Assembly (NCBI RefSeq): GCF_029855045.1
Contig: NZ_CP123228.1
Location: 4,774,001-4,838,000, forward strand
Length of the DNA: 64,000 nucleotides
Source: Piscinibacter sp. XHJ-5
GTDB lineage: Bacteria > Pseudomonadota > Gammaproteobacteria > Burkholderiales > Burkholderiaceae_C
Direction: 5' to 3'
Within the stretch, counting starts at the first letter, position 1; every line of letters begins with the position of its first letter. Positions 37,213-47,727 of the stretch are shown here, piece by piece. The notes under the pieces are model-generated. The model did not search any database, was not told where the DNA came from, and was given only the letters and a program-made list of their open reading frames with translations. Both the position numbers and the translations under genes were made by a program.

Positions 37213-38742
37213 ATGGAAGAAGTCAGCTCCCTGATGCACGGCTTCGCCGTGATCCTCACCCCGCTGAACATCGGCCTGATGTTCGTCGGCATCGTGCTGG
37301 GCGTGCTCATCGGCGTGCTGCCCGGGCTGGGCGGCGCCAACGGCGTGGCCATCCTTCTGCCGCTCACGTTCACGATGTCGCCGACCTCGGCCATCATCAT
37401 GCTGTCCTGCATCTACTGGGGCGCCTTGTTCGGCGGGGCGATCACCTCGATCCTGTTCAACATCCCCGGCGAGCCCTGGTCGGTGGCCACCACCTTCGAC
37501 GGCTACCCGATGGCGCAGAACGGCCGGGCCGGCGCGGCCCTGACCACCGCCTTCACGTCCTCGTTCGTGGGCGCCTTCGTGGCGGTCGTGATGATCACCT
37601 TCCTCGCGCCGCTGGTCGCGCGGTTCGCGCTCAAGTTCGGCGCGCCGGAGTTCTTCTCGGTGTACCTGCTCACCTTCTGCAGCTTCGTGGGCATGGGCAA
37701 GGGCTCTCCGTACAAGATCCTCGGGTCGATGGCGCTGGGCTTTGCGATGGCCACCGTCGGGATGGACACGGTCACCGGCCAGTTGCGCATGACCTTCGGC
37801 ATGCACGAGCTGATGCGCGGCTTCGACTTCCTGATCGCGGTCATCGGCCTGTTCGGCATCGGCGAAATCCTGCTGTCGATGGAAGAAGGCCTCAGGTTCT
37901 CCGGCAAGAGCGCGAAGATCGATCCGAAAGTGGTGCTGCAGACCTGGGCGCAGCTTCCCCGCTACTGGCTCACGTCGGTGCGCAGCTCGCTGATCGGCAT
38001 CTGGATGGGCATCACGCCCGGAGGCGCGACACCCGCCTCGTTCATGAGCTACGGCCTCGCGAAGAAGATGTCGCGCAGCGGCCCGAAGTTCGGCACCGGC
38101 GAAATGGAAGGCGTGGTCGCGCCCGAGACGGCAGCTCACGCGGCCGGCACCAGCGCGCTGCTGCCCATGCTGGCACTCGGCATCCCCGGCTCGCCCACCG
38201 CGGCAGTGCTGCTCGGCGGGCTGCTGATCTGGGGCCTGCAACCGGGCCCGTTGCTGTTCGTCGAGCAGAAGGATTTCGTCTGGGGCCTCATCGCGAGCAT
38301 GTACCTCGGCAATGTCGTGGGGCTGATCGTCGTGCTGGGCACGGTGCCGCTGTTCGCGTCGATCCTGCGCATCCCGTTCTCGATCATCGCGCCGGTGATC
38401 ATCGTCATCTGCGCGATCGGCGCCTACACGGTGCACAACGCGATGCTCGACATCTGGTTCATGCTCGGCTTCGGCGTGGTCGGCTATCTCTTCAAGAAGC
38501 TGGACTTTCCGCTCGCACCGCTGGTGCTCGCGCTGGTGCTCGGAGACAAGGCGGAGGACTCCTTCCGCCAGGCGATGCTGGTGTCGCAGGGCGACGTGAT
38601 GATCATGTGGTCGAACCCGCTGGTCGCCACCATCACGACGCTGGCGCTGGTGCTGCTGTTCTGGCCGCTCATCTCGAAGGTGCTCGCCTGGGTCAAGGCC
38701 GCCAGGCCCGACGAGCTTCCCGCCGAACGACCGGTGGACTGA
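37213..38742 (+). CDS. Tripartite tricarboxylate transporter TctA-type permease
   Basis: This 509-residue permease is the large membrane subunit of the TTT system. It starts with the hallmark [20 protein letters not shown], then [21 protein letters not shown] second internal-repeat motif is [20 protein letters not shown], followed by [20 protein letters not shown]. The transport is probably cation-coupled, from family knowledge. The start is set by position and homology, 21 bases after TctB. With TctC and TctB it forms a complete transporter placed directly before the oxalate catabolic genes. Confidence 0.93.
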   Translation: MEEVSSLMHGFAVILTPLNIGLMFVGIVLGVLIGVLPGLGGANGVAILLPLTFTMSPTSAIIMLSCIYWGALFGGAITSILFNIPGEPWSVATTFDGYPMAQNGRAGAALTTAFTSSFVGAFVAVVMITFLAPLVARFALKFGAPEFFSVYLLTFCSFVGMGKGSPYKILGSMALGFAMATVGMDTVTGQLRMTFGMHELMRGFDFLIAVIGLFGIGEILLSMEEGLRFSGKSAKIDPKVVLQTWAQLPRYWLTSVRSSLIGIWMGITPGGATPASFMSYGLAKKMSRSGPKFGTGEMEGVVAPETAAHAAGTSALLPMLALGIPGSPTAAVLLGGLLIWGLQPGPLLFVEQKDFVWGLIASMYLGNVVGLIVVLGTVPLFASILRIPFSIIAPVIIVICAIGAYTVHNAMLDIWFMLGFGVVGYLFKKLDFPLAPLVLALVLGDKAEDSFRQAMLVSQGDVMIMWSNPLVATITTLALVLLFWPLISKVLAWVKAARPDELPAERPVD

Positions 38743-38810
38743 GAGACCACATTTCCACGACCACGACGCCGCTCGGGTCCGGGCCCTTCATCGAAAGCAA
38801 AAGGAGAGAC

Positions 38811-40598
38811 ATGTCCTCAGCCCTCGCGAACATGCCAGTGGCCAACCCCGCCGATGCACACACGCCCACCAAGCCGGATGCGGCCGTCGACGACATGCCG
38901 AAGGGCGAAACGACCGACGGCTTCCACCTCGTCATCGATGCCCTGAAGCTGAACGACATCGACACGATATTCGGCTTGCCCGGCATTCCGATCACCGATC
39001 TCACGCGCATGGCGCAGGCCGAGGGCATGCGGGTCATCTCCTTCCGCCACGAGCAGCACGCCGGCAACGCAGCCGCGGCCGCCGGGTTCCTCACCGGAAA
39101 GCCGGGCATCTGCCTGACGGTCTCGGCCCCGGGCTTCCTCAACGGACTGACGGCCCTGGCCAACGCGACGACCAACTGCTTTCCGATGATCCTGATCAGC
39201 GGCTCGAGCGAGCGCGAGATCGTCGACCTGCAGCAGGGCGACTACGAAGAGATGGACCAGCTCGCCATCGCCAAGCCGCTGTGCAAGGCCGCCTACCGCG
39301 TGCTGCACGCAGCGGACATCGGCATCGGGATCGCGCGCGCGATTCGTGCCGCCCTGTCCGGCCGGCCCGGCGGTGTGTACCTGGACCTGCCCGCGAAGCT
39401 GCTGGCGCAGACGATGGACGCGGCGGCGGGCCAGGCGTCTCTGATCAAGGTCGTCGACCCCGCACCGCGCCAGATCCCTGCGCCCGACGCGGTCCAGCGC
39501 GCGCTCGCGCTGCTCAGGGGCGCCCGGCGGCCGCTGATCCTGCTGGGCAAGGGCGCCGCCTATGCCCAGGCCGATGCCGACATTCGCGCGCTCGTCGAAA
39601 GAACCGGGATCCCCTACCTGCCGATGTCCATGGCCAAGGGCCTGCTGCCCGACAACCATCCGCAGTCGGCTTCGGCAGCGCGTTCGTACGTGCTCGCGGA
39701 GGCCGACGTCGTGATGCTGGTGGGCGCGCGGCTGAACTGGTTGCTGTCCCATGGCAAGGGAAAGACGTGGGGCGCCCCGAACACCAAGCAGTTCATCCAG
39801 ATCGATATCGCGCCGACCGAGATCGACAGCAACGTGGCCATTGCCGCGCCGGTCATTGGTGACATCGGATCGTGCGTTTCGGCGCTGCTGGCCGGCATCG
39901 ACGCGAACTGGTCCAGGCCGCCTGCCGAATGGACCGCCGCGGTCGCCGATCGCAAGGACAGGAACCTGTCGAAGATGGCGGCCACGCTGGCCCTGAACCC
40001 GTCGCCGATGAACTTCCACAGCGCGCTGGCGGCGATCCGCGAGGTGGTGAAGTCGCGTCCCGACGCCATCGTCGTCAACGAAGGCGCCAACACGCTGGAC
40101 TTCGCGCGCAGCATCGTCGACATGTACGAGCCGCGCAAGCGCCTGGACGTCGGCACGTGGGGAATCATGGGCATCGGCATGGGCTTCGCCGTTGCCGCGG
40201 CGGTGACCACGGGCAAGCCGGTCATCGCCATCGAAGGCGACAGCGCCTTCGGCTTCAGCGGCATGGAAGTCGAGACGATCTGCCGCTACGACCTCCCGGT
40301 CTGCGTGGTCGTCTTCAACAACAACGGTGTCTATCGCGGCACCGACGTCAATCCGTCGGGCACCGCGGACGTGGCGCCGACGGTGTTCGTCAAGGGCGCC
40401 CGCTACGACAGGATGATCGAGGCCTTCGGCGGCGTCGGCGTCCACGCGACGACCCCGGCCGAGCTGCGCAAGGGCCTCGAGCAGGCCCTTGCGTCCGGCA
40501 AGCCGACGCTGATCAATGCCGTCATCGACGAGACGGCCGGCACCGAGAGCGGGCGCATCACCATGCTCAACCCGCAAGCCGCGGCCAGAAAGAATTAA
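38811..40598 (+). CDS. oxc: Oxalyl-CoA decarboxylase
   Basis: This 595-residue thiamine-diphosphate enzyme converts oxalyl-CoA to formyl-CoA and CO2. N-terminal landmarks are [14 protein letters not shown] and the cofactor glutamate in [18 protein letters not shown]. The Oxc-specific stretch is [20 protein letters not shown], then [20 protein letters not shown]. The ThDP motif begins at [20 protein letters not shown] and continues to [18 protein letters not shown] precedes the ATG at 38811. It carries about 25 extra N-terminal residues compared with the Oxalobacter enzyme. It is followed by frc after 24 bases, and the pair forms the standard oxalate cycle. Confidence 0.95.
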   Translation: MSSALANMPVANPADAHTPTKPDAAVDDMPKGETTDGFHLVIDALKLNDIDTIFGLPGIPITDLTRMAQAEGMRVISFRHEQHAGNAAAAAGFLTGKPGICLTVSAPGFLNGLTALANATTNCFPMILISGSSEREIVDLQQGDYEEMDQLAIAKPLCKAAYRVLHAADIGIGIARAIRAALSGRPGGVYLDLPAKLLAQTMDAAAGQASLIKVVDPAPRQIPAPDAVQRALALLRGARRPLILLGKGAAYAQADADIRALVERTGIPYLPMSMAKGLLPDNHPQSASAARSYVLAEADVVMLVGARLNWLLSHGKGKTWGAPNTKQFIQIDIAPTEIDSNVAIAAPVIGDIGSCVSALLAGIDANWSRPPAEWTAAVADRKDRNLSKMAATLALNPSPMNFHSALAAIREVVKSRPDAIVVNEGANTLDFARSIVDMYEPRKRLDVGTWGIMGIGMGFAVAAAVTTGKPVIAIEGDSAFGFSGMEVETICRYDLPVCVVVFNNNGVYRGTDVNPSGTADVAPTVFVKGARYDRMIEAFGGVGVHATTPAELRKGLEQALASGKPTLINAVIDETAGTESGRITMLNPQAAARKN

Positions 40599-40622
40599 TC
40601 ACCACCCCGAGGAGAACCGCCA

Positions 40623-41873
40623 ATGACCAAAGCACTCGACGACATCAGGATCATCGACTTCACGCATGTCCAGGCAGGACCCGCTTGCACGCAGATGCTG
40701 GCGTGGTTCGGCGCCGACGTGATCAAGGTCGAGCGACCGGGCGCGGGCGACGTGACCCGCAGCCAGTTGCGCGACATCCCCGATGTGGATGCGCTGTACT
40801 TCACCCAGCTCAACAGCAACAAGCGATCGCTGACGCTGGACACCAAGACCCACGAGGGCAAGGAAGTGCTCGAGAAGCTGATCAAGGTGTCGGACGTGAT
40901 GGTCGAGAACTTCGGCCCCGGCGCGCTCGATCGCATGGGCTTCAGCTGGAAGCGCATCCTCGAGCTCAACCCCAGGATGATCCTGGCATCGGTGAAGGGC
41001 TTCTCGGAAGGCCACCACTACGAGGACCTCAAGGTCTACGAGAACGTCGCGCAGTGCGCCGGCGGCGCGGCGTCGACGACCGGCTTCTGGGACGGCCCGC
41101 CCACCGTGAGCGCCGCGGCGCTGGGCGACAGCAACACCGGCATGCACCTGGCGATCGGCATCCTCACGGCGCTGCGCCAGCGCGACAAGACCGGACGCGG
41201 ACAGAAGGTCGCCTGCTCCATGCAGGACGCGGTGCTCAACCTGTGCCGCGTGAAGCTGCGTGACCAGCTTCGGCTGGACCGACTCGGCTACCTCGAGGAG
41301 TATCCCCAGTACCCCCACGGCACGTTCACCGATGTGGTGCCGCGCGGCGGCAACGCCGGCGGCGGCGGCCAGCCCGGATGGGTGCTCAAGTGCAAGGGCT
41401 GGGAGACCGATCCCAACGCCTACATCTACTTCACGATCCAGGGCCAGGCCTGGGCGCCCATCTGCGATGCGATCGGCAAGCCCGAGTGGAAAAGCGACCC
41501 GGCCTACATGACGCCGAAGGCACGCCAGCCCCACATCACCGACATCTTCGCGACCATCGAGGACTGGCTGAAGGACAAGACCAAGTTCGAAGCCGTCGAC
41601 ATCCTGCGCACGTTCGACATTCCGTGCGCCCCGGTCATGTCGATGAAGGAGCTTTCGGTCGACCCGTCGCTGCGCGCCAGCGGCACCATCGTCGAGGTCG
41701 ACCACAAGGCGCGCGGCAAGTACCTCACGGTCGGAAGCCCGATCAAGTTCTCGGACATGAAGGTGGAAGTCAAGGCCTCTCCGCTGCTCGGCGAACACAC
41801 CGACCAGGTGCTCGCCGAGCTGGGCTACAGCATGGACAAGATCGCGACCTTCCACGTCGCCAGGATCGTCTGA
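40623..41873 (+). CDS. frc: Formyl-CoA:oxalate CoA-transferase
   Basis: This 416-residue class III CoA-transferase moves CoA from formyl-CoA to oxalate, giving oxalyl-CoA for Oxc and releasing formate. The N-terminus is [20 protein letters not shown], with the catalytic aspartate expected in the loop near residue 169 ([12 protein letters not shown]). The Frc-typical segment [20 protein letters not shown] is followed by [21 protein letters not shown] lies upstream. The neighbouring oxc and the Frc-specific glycine-rich loop ([18 protein letters not shown]) separate it from generic CaiB/Baif proteins. Confidence 0.94.
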   Translation: MTKALDDIRIIDFTHVQAGPACTQMLAWFGADVIKVERPGAGDVTRSQLRDIPDVDALYFTQLNSNKRSLTLDTKTHEGKEVLEKLIKVSDVMVENFGPGALDRMGFSWKRILELNPRMILASVKGFSEGHHYEDLKVYENVAQCAGGAASTTGFWDGPPTVSAAALGDSNTGMHLAIGILTALRQRDKTGRGQKVACSMQDAVLNLCRVKLRDQLRLDRLGYLEEYPQYPHGTFTDVVPRGGNAGGGGQPGWVLKCKGWETDPNAYIYFTIQGQAWAPICDAIGKPEWKSDPAYMTPKARQPHITDIFATIEDWLKDKTKFEAVDILRTFDIPCAPVMSMKELSVDPSLRASGTIVEVDHKARGKYLTVGSPIKFSDMKVEVKASPLLGEHTDQVLAELGYSMDKIATFHVARIV

Positions 41874-41896
41874 CAGCGAACATCACGGAGCCGGAA

Positions 41897-42343
41897 ATGC
41901 CAGCAGCCATCGACCTCACCCAGCTCATCGACGCCCTCGGCGATGCGGTCGTCGCCACCGACGCGAGCGGCGCGATCGTCATGTGGAACCCCGCGGCCGA
42001 GCGCATGTTCGGCTACTCGCGGCAGGAGGCGATGGGTCAGTCCCTCGACCTGATCATTCCCGAGCGCCTGCGCAAGCGCCACTGGGACGGCTACCACAAG
42101 ACCATGGCCACCGGCCACACCAAGTACGGCACCGATCTGCTCAAGGTGCCGGCCGCGCACAAGGACGGCCGGGCCCTGTCGATCGCGTTCACGGTGGCGA
42201 TGCTGCGTTCTGCCGACGGAAAGCCCGCGGCCATCGTGTCGGTGATCCGCGATGAAACGAGTCGCTTCAACGAGGAGCGCAGCCTGCGCAAGAGGCTGGC
42301 GGAACTCGAGGCGCGCGCGGCGTCGAGCGACATCTCGGCTTGA
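41897..42343 (+). CDS. Single PAS-domain protein in the oxalate operon
   Basis: This 148-residue soluble protein is almost entirely one PAS domain: LIDALGDAVVATDASGAIVM, WNPAAERMFGYSRQEAMG, then the S-box DLIIPERLRKRHWDGYHKTM. It ends in a short charged helix (ERSLRKRLAELEARAA). There is no kinase, cyclase or DNA-binding domain. GGAG precedes the ATG at 41897, and the gene sits 23 bases after frc and 28 before the next gene. The role is unknown. It might bind an operon metabolite, heme or flavin and regulate a partner by protein contact. Confidence 0.85.
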   Translation: MPAAIDLTQLIDALGDAVVATDASGAIVMWNPAAERMFGYSRQEAMGQSLDLIIPERLRKRHWDGYHKTMATGHTKYGTDLLKVPAAHKDGRALSIAFTVAMLRSADGKPAAIVSVIRDETSRFNEERSLRKRLAELEARAASSDISA

Positions 42344-42371
42344 TCGATCGACCCATCATCCGGAGCAGGAC

Positions 42372-43139
42372 ATGCCGCAACGATGGATGCGCTTCAAGCA
42401 CGGCGGCGAGGCCCGCTTCGGCACGCTGGACGGCGACGTCGTGCATGAACACGCGGGCGACATGTTCGCCGGGTCGGATCCGACCGGCGCTCGCTTTCGT
42501 CTGCACGACGTCGAACTGCTCACGCCCACCACGCCGAGCAAGGTCATCGCCCTGTGGAACAACTTCCACGCCCTGGCCGACAAGCTCAAGCTCGCCGCGC
42601 CGGCCGAGCCGCTCTACCTGCTGAAGGCGCCGAACTCGTACCTCGCGGCTCATCAGACCATCCGCAAGCCGCTGTGCGACGCGAAGGTGGCGTTCGAGGG
42701 CGAGCTCGGCATCGTCATCGGCAGGACCTGCACCGCCGTGGCGCAGGAACGCGCGCTCGATCACGTCTTCGGCTACACCTGCGCCAACGACGTCACGGTG
42801 CCGGACATCCTGCACCGCGATCCGTCGTTCACCCAGTGGGATCGCGCCAAGGGCTTCGACACCTTCTGCCCGATGGGCCCGGTGGTGGCCACCGGTCTCG
42901 ATCCGGCCACACTCTCCGTGACCACGCTGCTCGACGGCGATGTTCGCCAGAACTACCCGATCAGCGACATGAGGTTCTCGGTGCAGCAGCTGGTCAGCAT
43001 GATCTCCCGGGACATGACGCTCCATCCCGGCGACGTGATCCTGTGCGGCACCTCGGTCGGTGTCGGCTCGATGAAGCCCGGCAGCCTCGTGGAGGTCCAG
43101 ATCGACGGCATCGGCAAGCTCAGCAACCGCTTCGCCTGA
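42372..43139 (+). CDS. Fumarylacetoacetate hydrolase family protein
   Basis: This 255-residue FAH-fold metalloenzyme has the metal-binding glutamates in VAFEGELGIVIGRTC. The segments are IALWNNFHALADKL, KAPNSYLAAH, VFGYTCANDVTVPDI and SRDMTLHPGDVILCGTSVGV, where the family usually has DLIxTGTPxGVG. Members act as hydrolases, decarboxylases or hydratases on 2-oxo or dicarboxylic acids. As the last gene of the oxalate operon it may act on oxaloacetate or another small acid, but the substrate is not determined. GGAG lies before the ATG. Confidence 0.88.
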   Translation: MPQRWMRFKHGGEARFGTLDGDVVHEHAGDMFAGSDPTGARFRLHDVELLTPTTPSKVIALWNNFHALADKLKLAAPAEPLYLLKAPNSYLAAHQTIRKPLCDAKVAFEGELGIVIGRTCTAVAQERALDHVFGYTCANDVTVPDILHRDPSFTQWDRAKGFDTFCPMGPVVATGLDPATLSVTTLLDGDVRQNYPISDMRFSVQQLVSMISRDMTLHPGDVILCGTSVGVGSMKPGSLVEVQIDGIGKLSNRFA

Positions 43140-43167
43140 CGGGCGTGCGGCGCGTCGGGCGGACGGC

Positions 43168-43389
43168 TCAGTCCCAGCTTCTCGAGGCCGCGCGCCGCAT
43201 CTGCGCCGCAGTGTCCGGGCGGGTGTGCTGCAGTCCGCAGGCAAGCTCCATCAACTCCGCGGCCGCCTTGCGTTGGCTGAAGCCCTGGAGAAAGCGCCAC
43301 ACGACACGAGCGGCGGCGTGGAGGCGAAGCGACGAGCGTTCCAAGCCGCTTTGGAGGCGCGGCGCCAGGGTGTGGTCGGTGCTGTGCAT
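43168..43389 (-). CDS. Small conserved hypothetical protein
   Basis: This 73-residue basic protein is predicted to be mostly helical: LHAAARVVWRFLQGFSQRKA, then AAELMELACGLQHTRPDTAA and QMRRAASRSWD. It has no signal peptide. Similar short proteins with a WRxLxGxSQRxAAxxL core occur in Burkholderiales, function unknown. GAGGGA precedes the ATG at 43389. It faces the end of the oxalate operon and lies downstream of the AraC gene on the same strand. Confidence 0.6.
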   Translation of the reverse strand: MHSTDHTLAPRLQSGLERSSLRLHAAARVVWRFLQGFSQRKAAAELMELACGLQHTRPDTAAQMRRAASRSWD

Positions 43390-43428
43390 GGCAATTCCCT
43401 CGGGTGGTCGTGATCGGCGCACGTGGGG

Positions 43429-43448
43429 CGCTTCCAGGCGTGGAAGCG
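43429..43448. repeat. Perfect inverted repeat CGCTTCCA-GGCG-TGGAAGCG
   Basis: This palindrome has 8-base arms and a 4-base loop. It is located between the end of the AraC gene and the start of the small hypothetical gene. Without a T-run on the minus strand it is not a standard terminator. It could stop transcription weakly or be an operator. Confidence 0.45.
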
Positions 43449-43479
43449 ATTGGTGCAATGCAGCAATTGTACCGAGGAC

Positions 43480-44289
43480 CTAAGGGTTTACCCGCACCAG
43501 CATGCTCGGGGCGATGCCGAACATTCGCCGGCAGGTTCGGCTGAGGTGCGCGGAGTCCGCAAATCCTGCCTCGTGGGCCGCGGCAGTCCACGGCTGGCCC
43601 GACATGCCGCGTCCCACGGCGAGTTCCACCCGCGCCCACAGCAGGTAGGCACGGAAGGACACGCCGGTCTGCTCCATGAACAGGTGCCGGAACCGGCTCG
43701 GCGACAGGTGTGCCTGTGCGGCCGCCTGCTCGAGCGAGGTCGGCTCATTCAGCCGTGAGCGCATCCAGGCGATGGCGCGCTCGATGCGCGGATCGATGCC
43801 TGCCGCAAGCGGCCCGGCACCCGTCAGCAGCGCCAGCGACTCTCGCGCCTGCGACACCAGCGTCGCGTCCTCGGCCTGCTCCCGAAAGGCCTCGTGAAGC
43901 GGCCGCGCCATGTGCATGGCGATGTCTTCGGGCAGCGCGGTGACCGGAACGGACCCGAACCGGGCCTTCAGCGCCTGTCCCTGGACCGTTTCCGGTTCCA
44001 CGAAGATCATCGCCGTGTCGTTGCCGCACCCGTCGAACTGATGCCGGTGATGCGCCATGACGACCGCGCCGGTGTAGTCGCGCCACGTCGGGCCTTCGTG
44101 GCACAGCCGGACGCTGCCGGTCAGTGCCAGGGTGATCTGGATCGCGTGATGCGAGTGCGCCTGCGCCACCCCACCCTGCCGACCGATCCAGAGGCTGCCC
44201 CCACTCCACAGCAGCACGCGCCCGACGCCGACCACCGGGCGGCCCGAAAGCGATGCCTGGGGAACCGGATCGTCCGACATTGCCGACAT
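43480..44289 (-). CDS. AraC family transcriptional regulator
   Basis: This 269-residue regulator has an N-terminal cupin-like sensor with a histidine cluster (QAHSHHAIQITLALTGSV, VVMAHHRHQFDGCGNDTAM) and a C-terminal AraC DNA-binding domain (LEQAAAQAHLSPSRFRHLFM, GVSFRAYLLWARVELAV, EAGFADSAHLSRTCRRMFGI). It is divergent, with a 107-base gap, from the cysteine-rich peptide/peroxidase operon, which it most likely controls. The several His and Cys residues of the sensor domain would allow metal binding, but that is conjecture. Alternative start: ATG 44280. Confidence 0.9.
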   Translation of the reverse strand: MSAMSDDPVPQASLSGRPVVGVGRVLLWSGGSLWIGRQGGVAQAHSHHAIQITLALTGSVRLCHEGPTWRDYTGAVVMAHHRHQFDGCGNDTAMIFVEPETVQGQALKARFGSVPVTALPEDIAMHMARPLHEAFREQAEDATLVSQARESLALLTGAGPLAAGIDPRIERAIAWMRSRLNEPTSLEQAAAQAHLSPSRFRHLFMEQTGVSFRAYLLWARVELAVGRGMSGQPWTAAAHEAGFADSAHLSRTCRRMFGIAPSMLVRVNP

Positions 44290-44396
44290 GCCAGTGCCTG
44301 AAGTTAGCCGTTTCGTTCAATTGCGCAAGCGCCCGGCTCTACAGAATTCGCTTCCACGGACCCGCCGGGTTCGAAGCCACTTCAAAGGAGCCTCTC

Positions 44397-44579
44397 ATGA
44401 ACCAATTTTCCAACCCCGCTTGCCAATGCACCGACTGCCCGGGCGCCGGCTGCCGATGCGGCTGTGCAGAAGCCCAAGCCCTGCAGCCGATGGCGGCCGC
44501 GGCGGCCTGCGGCTGCGGCACGGATTGCGGCTGTGACGCGGCCGAGCAAGGCTGCGTCTGCCCCCACCCCGCGGCCTGA
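44397..44579 (+). CDS. Cysteine-rich metallothionein-like peptide
   Basis: This is a 60-residue peptide with 12 cysteines in two clusters. The first is ACQCTDCPGAGCRCGC and the second ACGCGTDCGC followed by GCVC, joined by an alanine-rich linker with one Met. The CxC and CxxC spacing is that of metal-thiolate proteins (metallothionein-like), expected to bind Zn, Cd or Cu(I) in the cytoplasm. A good AAAGGAG lies seven bases before the ATG. It is the first gene of an operon with a lipoprotein and a di-heme peroxidase, opposite an AraC regulator. Confidence 0.8.
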   Translation: MNQFSNPACQCTDCPGAGCRCGCAEAQALQPMAAAAACGCGTDCGCDAAEQGCVCPHPAA

Positions 44580-44607
44580 GCGGCCGCCCGTGCATGCAGG
44601 ACCCGCC

Positions 44608-45042
44608 ATGCTGCGCCGCCACCTCATCGCTCTGCTGATTGTGCCCCTCGCCGGCTGCATGACGCCACCGACGAGCCTCGACCAATCCATGACCCGCTTC
44701 ACCGCCGAGCGCCACTATGTGGTGGCCATCCGTCCGCTGACCGAGACGATTGCCATCAACCAGATGCATTCGTGGGAGGTGAAGGTCACGACGTCCGCCG
44801 GCGCACCGGTGCAGCAGGCGCGCATCGACGTGGACGGCGGCATGCCGCAGCATGGCCACGGTCTGCCGACCCAACCGAAGGTCACTCGCGAACTGGGCGA
44901 CGGCCGCTACCTGCTCGAAGGCATGAAGTTCAGCATGCCGGGCTGGTGGGAACTGAAGCTGCAGGTACGCTCGACCGATGGCCAGGCGGATCGCGTCACC
45001 TTCAACAAGGTGATCGAGCTGCCCAAGGCCTCGCGGACCTGA
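44608..45042 (+). CDS. Lipoprotein with YtkA/FixH-like domain
   Basis: This 144-residue exported lipoprotein has the lipobox IVPLAGC (Cys17) in its signal peptide. The mature domain resembles YtkA-like or auxin-binding/FixH-type immunoglobulin folds: WEVKVTTSAGAPVQQARIDV, then DGGMPQHGHGLPTQPKVT with 'MPxHxHGLPTxP', and LEGMKFSMPGWWELKLQV. The His/Met-rich loop could bind copper. It starts 28 bases after the cysteine-rich peptide gene and ends two bases before the peroxidase start, so the three are tightly linked. Confidence 0.8.
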   Translation: MLRRHLIALLIVPLAGCMTPPTSLDQSMTRFTAERHYVVAIRPLTETIAINQMHSWEVKVTTSAGAPVQQARIDVDGGMPQHGHGLPTQPKVTRELGDGRYLLEGMKFSMPGWWELKLQVRSTDGQADRVTFNKVIELPKASRT

Positions 45043-45044
45043 TC

Positions 45045-46331
45045 ATGGCCACCCGCACCTGGATCGCCGCGACGCTGGCCGCCGTGCTGGTGTTCGGCGG
45101 CGCGCTGACCAGTCCCGCCCAAGGCCTGGGCCTGTTCTCCCGCGCACGAGCCGAGGGATGGACGCAGGATCAGCTGTCCATCCTGGCATCGCTGCGATTG
45201 AACCGGCTGCCGCCATCTCCGCCGGATCCGTCCAATGCGCACGAGGCCTCGCCCGCCGCGGCGGCACTCGGCCGGCGCCTGTTCTTCGATGTCCGGTTGA
45301 GCCGCAACGAATCGGTGTCGTGTGCCAGCTGCCACGATCCGGCCCGTCACTTCCAGGACGGCAGGCCGCTCGGCCAGGGCATCGCGACGGGCACTCGCCG
45401 AGCCATGCCCATCGTGGGAACCGGGCACAGCCCATGGCTGTTCTGGGACGGCCGCAAGGACAGCCTCTGGTCGCAGGCGCTCGGCCCGCTGGAAGACGCG
45501 GCCGAGCACGGCGGCAACCGCTTGCGTTACGCGCGGCTGATGCAGGAGCACTATCGCAGCGAGTACGTGGCGGTCTTCGAGCACATGCCGGACTTCAGCC
45601 GACTGCCGATGGATGCGAGCCCGCTCGGGACGCCGGCTGAACGCGCGGCCTGGTCTGCACTGGATGCGTCATCGCGCGAGGCCGTGTCCCGGGTGTTCGC
45701 CAACATGGGCAAGGCCATCGCCGCATACGAGAAGAGCCTGCAGCACGGAGAGTCCCGGCTGGACCGATACATCGGCGGGCTTCTGCAAGAGCCGGGCGGC
45801 TCCGTCGAATCGCTCGACGCGCAGGAGGTTCGGGGACTGCGACTGTTCGTCGGCAAGGCGCAATGCATCGGCTGCCACAACGGCCCGCTGCTCAGCGACC
45901 AGCACTTCCACAACACCGGAGTGCCGGCTCGTGATCCGGCCAGTCCCGACCGAGGCCGCGCCTCCGCGCTGGTCAAGGTGGCGCAGGACGAATTCAACTG
46001 CCTCGGCAGCTACAGCGACGCCAGGCCCGAGCAATGCGGCGAGCTTCGATTCATGGCGCAGGCAGACGCTCGCATGGAGGGTGCATTCAAGACGCCGGGC
46101 CTGCGCAACGTCGCGCTGCGGCCGCCCTACATGCATGCCGGGCAGTTCGCCACGCTGGAGGACGTCGTGCAGCACTACGTGAAGGCGCCCGCGGCGGCGG
46201 TCGGACTCTCGGAGCTGCACCGGCCCGGTGACCCGCCGGCCTCGCATGGGGGCGACCACCGCGGGCCCATCCAGTTGACGCCTTCAGAACAGCAGGACCT
46301 GGTGGCACTGCTCAAGGCGTTGTCCGAGTAG
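45045..46331 (+). CDS. Di-heme cytochrome c peroxidase family protein
   Basis: This 428-residue periplasmic protein has a signal peptide (AATLAAVLVFGGALTSPAQG) and two heme-attachment sites, CASCH (in SVSCASCHDPARHFQDGRPL) and CIGCH (in KAQCIGCHNGPLLSD). It follows the CcpA/MauG layout: an N-terminal high-spin heme domain, GRKDSLWSQALGPLEDAAEH, and a C-terminal FKTPGLRNVALRPPYMHAGQ. It reduces peroxide or carries out MauG-like oxidation. Translation is probably coupled to the lipoprotein, with a two-base gap. With the metallothionein-like peptide it suggests a response to metal or peroxide stress. Confidence 0.92.
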   Translation: MATRTWIAATLAAVLVFGGALTSPAQGLGLFSRARAEGWTQDQLSILASLRLNRLPPSPPDPSNAHEASPAAAALGRRLFFDVRLSRNESVSCASCHDPARHFQDGRPLGQGIATGTRRAMPIVGTGHSPWLFWDGRKDSLWSQALGPLEDAAEHGGNRLRYARLMQEHYRSEYVAVFEHMPDFSRLPMDASPLGTPAERAAWSALDASSREAVSRVFANMGKAIAAYEKSLQHGESRLDRYIGGLLQEPGGSVESLDAQEVRGLRLFVGKAQCIGCHNGPLLSDQHFHNTGVPARDPASPDRGRASALVKVAQDEFNCLGSYSDARPEQCGELRFMAQADARMEGAFKTPGLRNVALRPPYMHAGQFATLEDVVQHYVKAPAAAVGLSELHRPGDPPASHGGDHRGPIQLTPSEQQDLVALLKALSE

Positions 46332-46365
46332 CGCGAGGGCGATCGAACGGCCCTGTCCGCCCGAT

Positions 46366-47723
<1,358 letters not shown>

Positions 47724-47727
<4 letters not shown>

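Noticed and set aside
36618..38810. Long open frame running from the TctB region into oxc
   Set aside because: The residues before Met at 38811 are arginine/histidine-rich shadow sequence overlapping tctB and tctA. Oxc homology begins only after 38811.
43429..43448. Intrinsic terminator for the AraC gene
   Set aside because: The stem is perfect but no T-tract follows on the relevant strand, so it is reported only as an inverted repeat.
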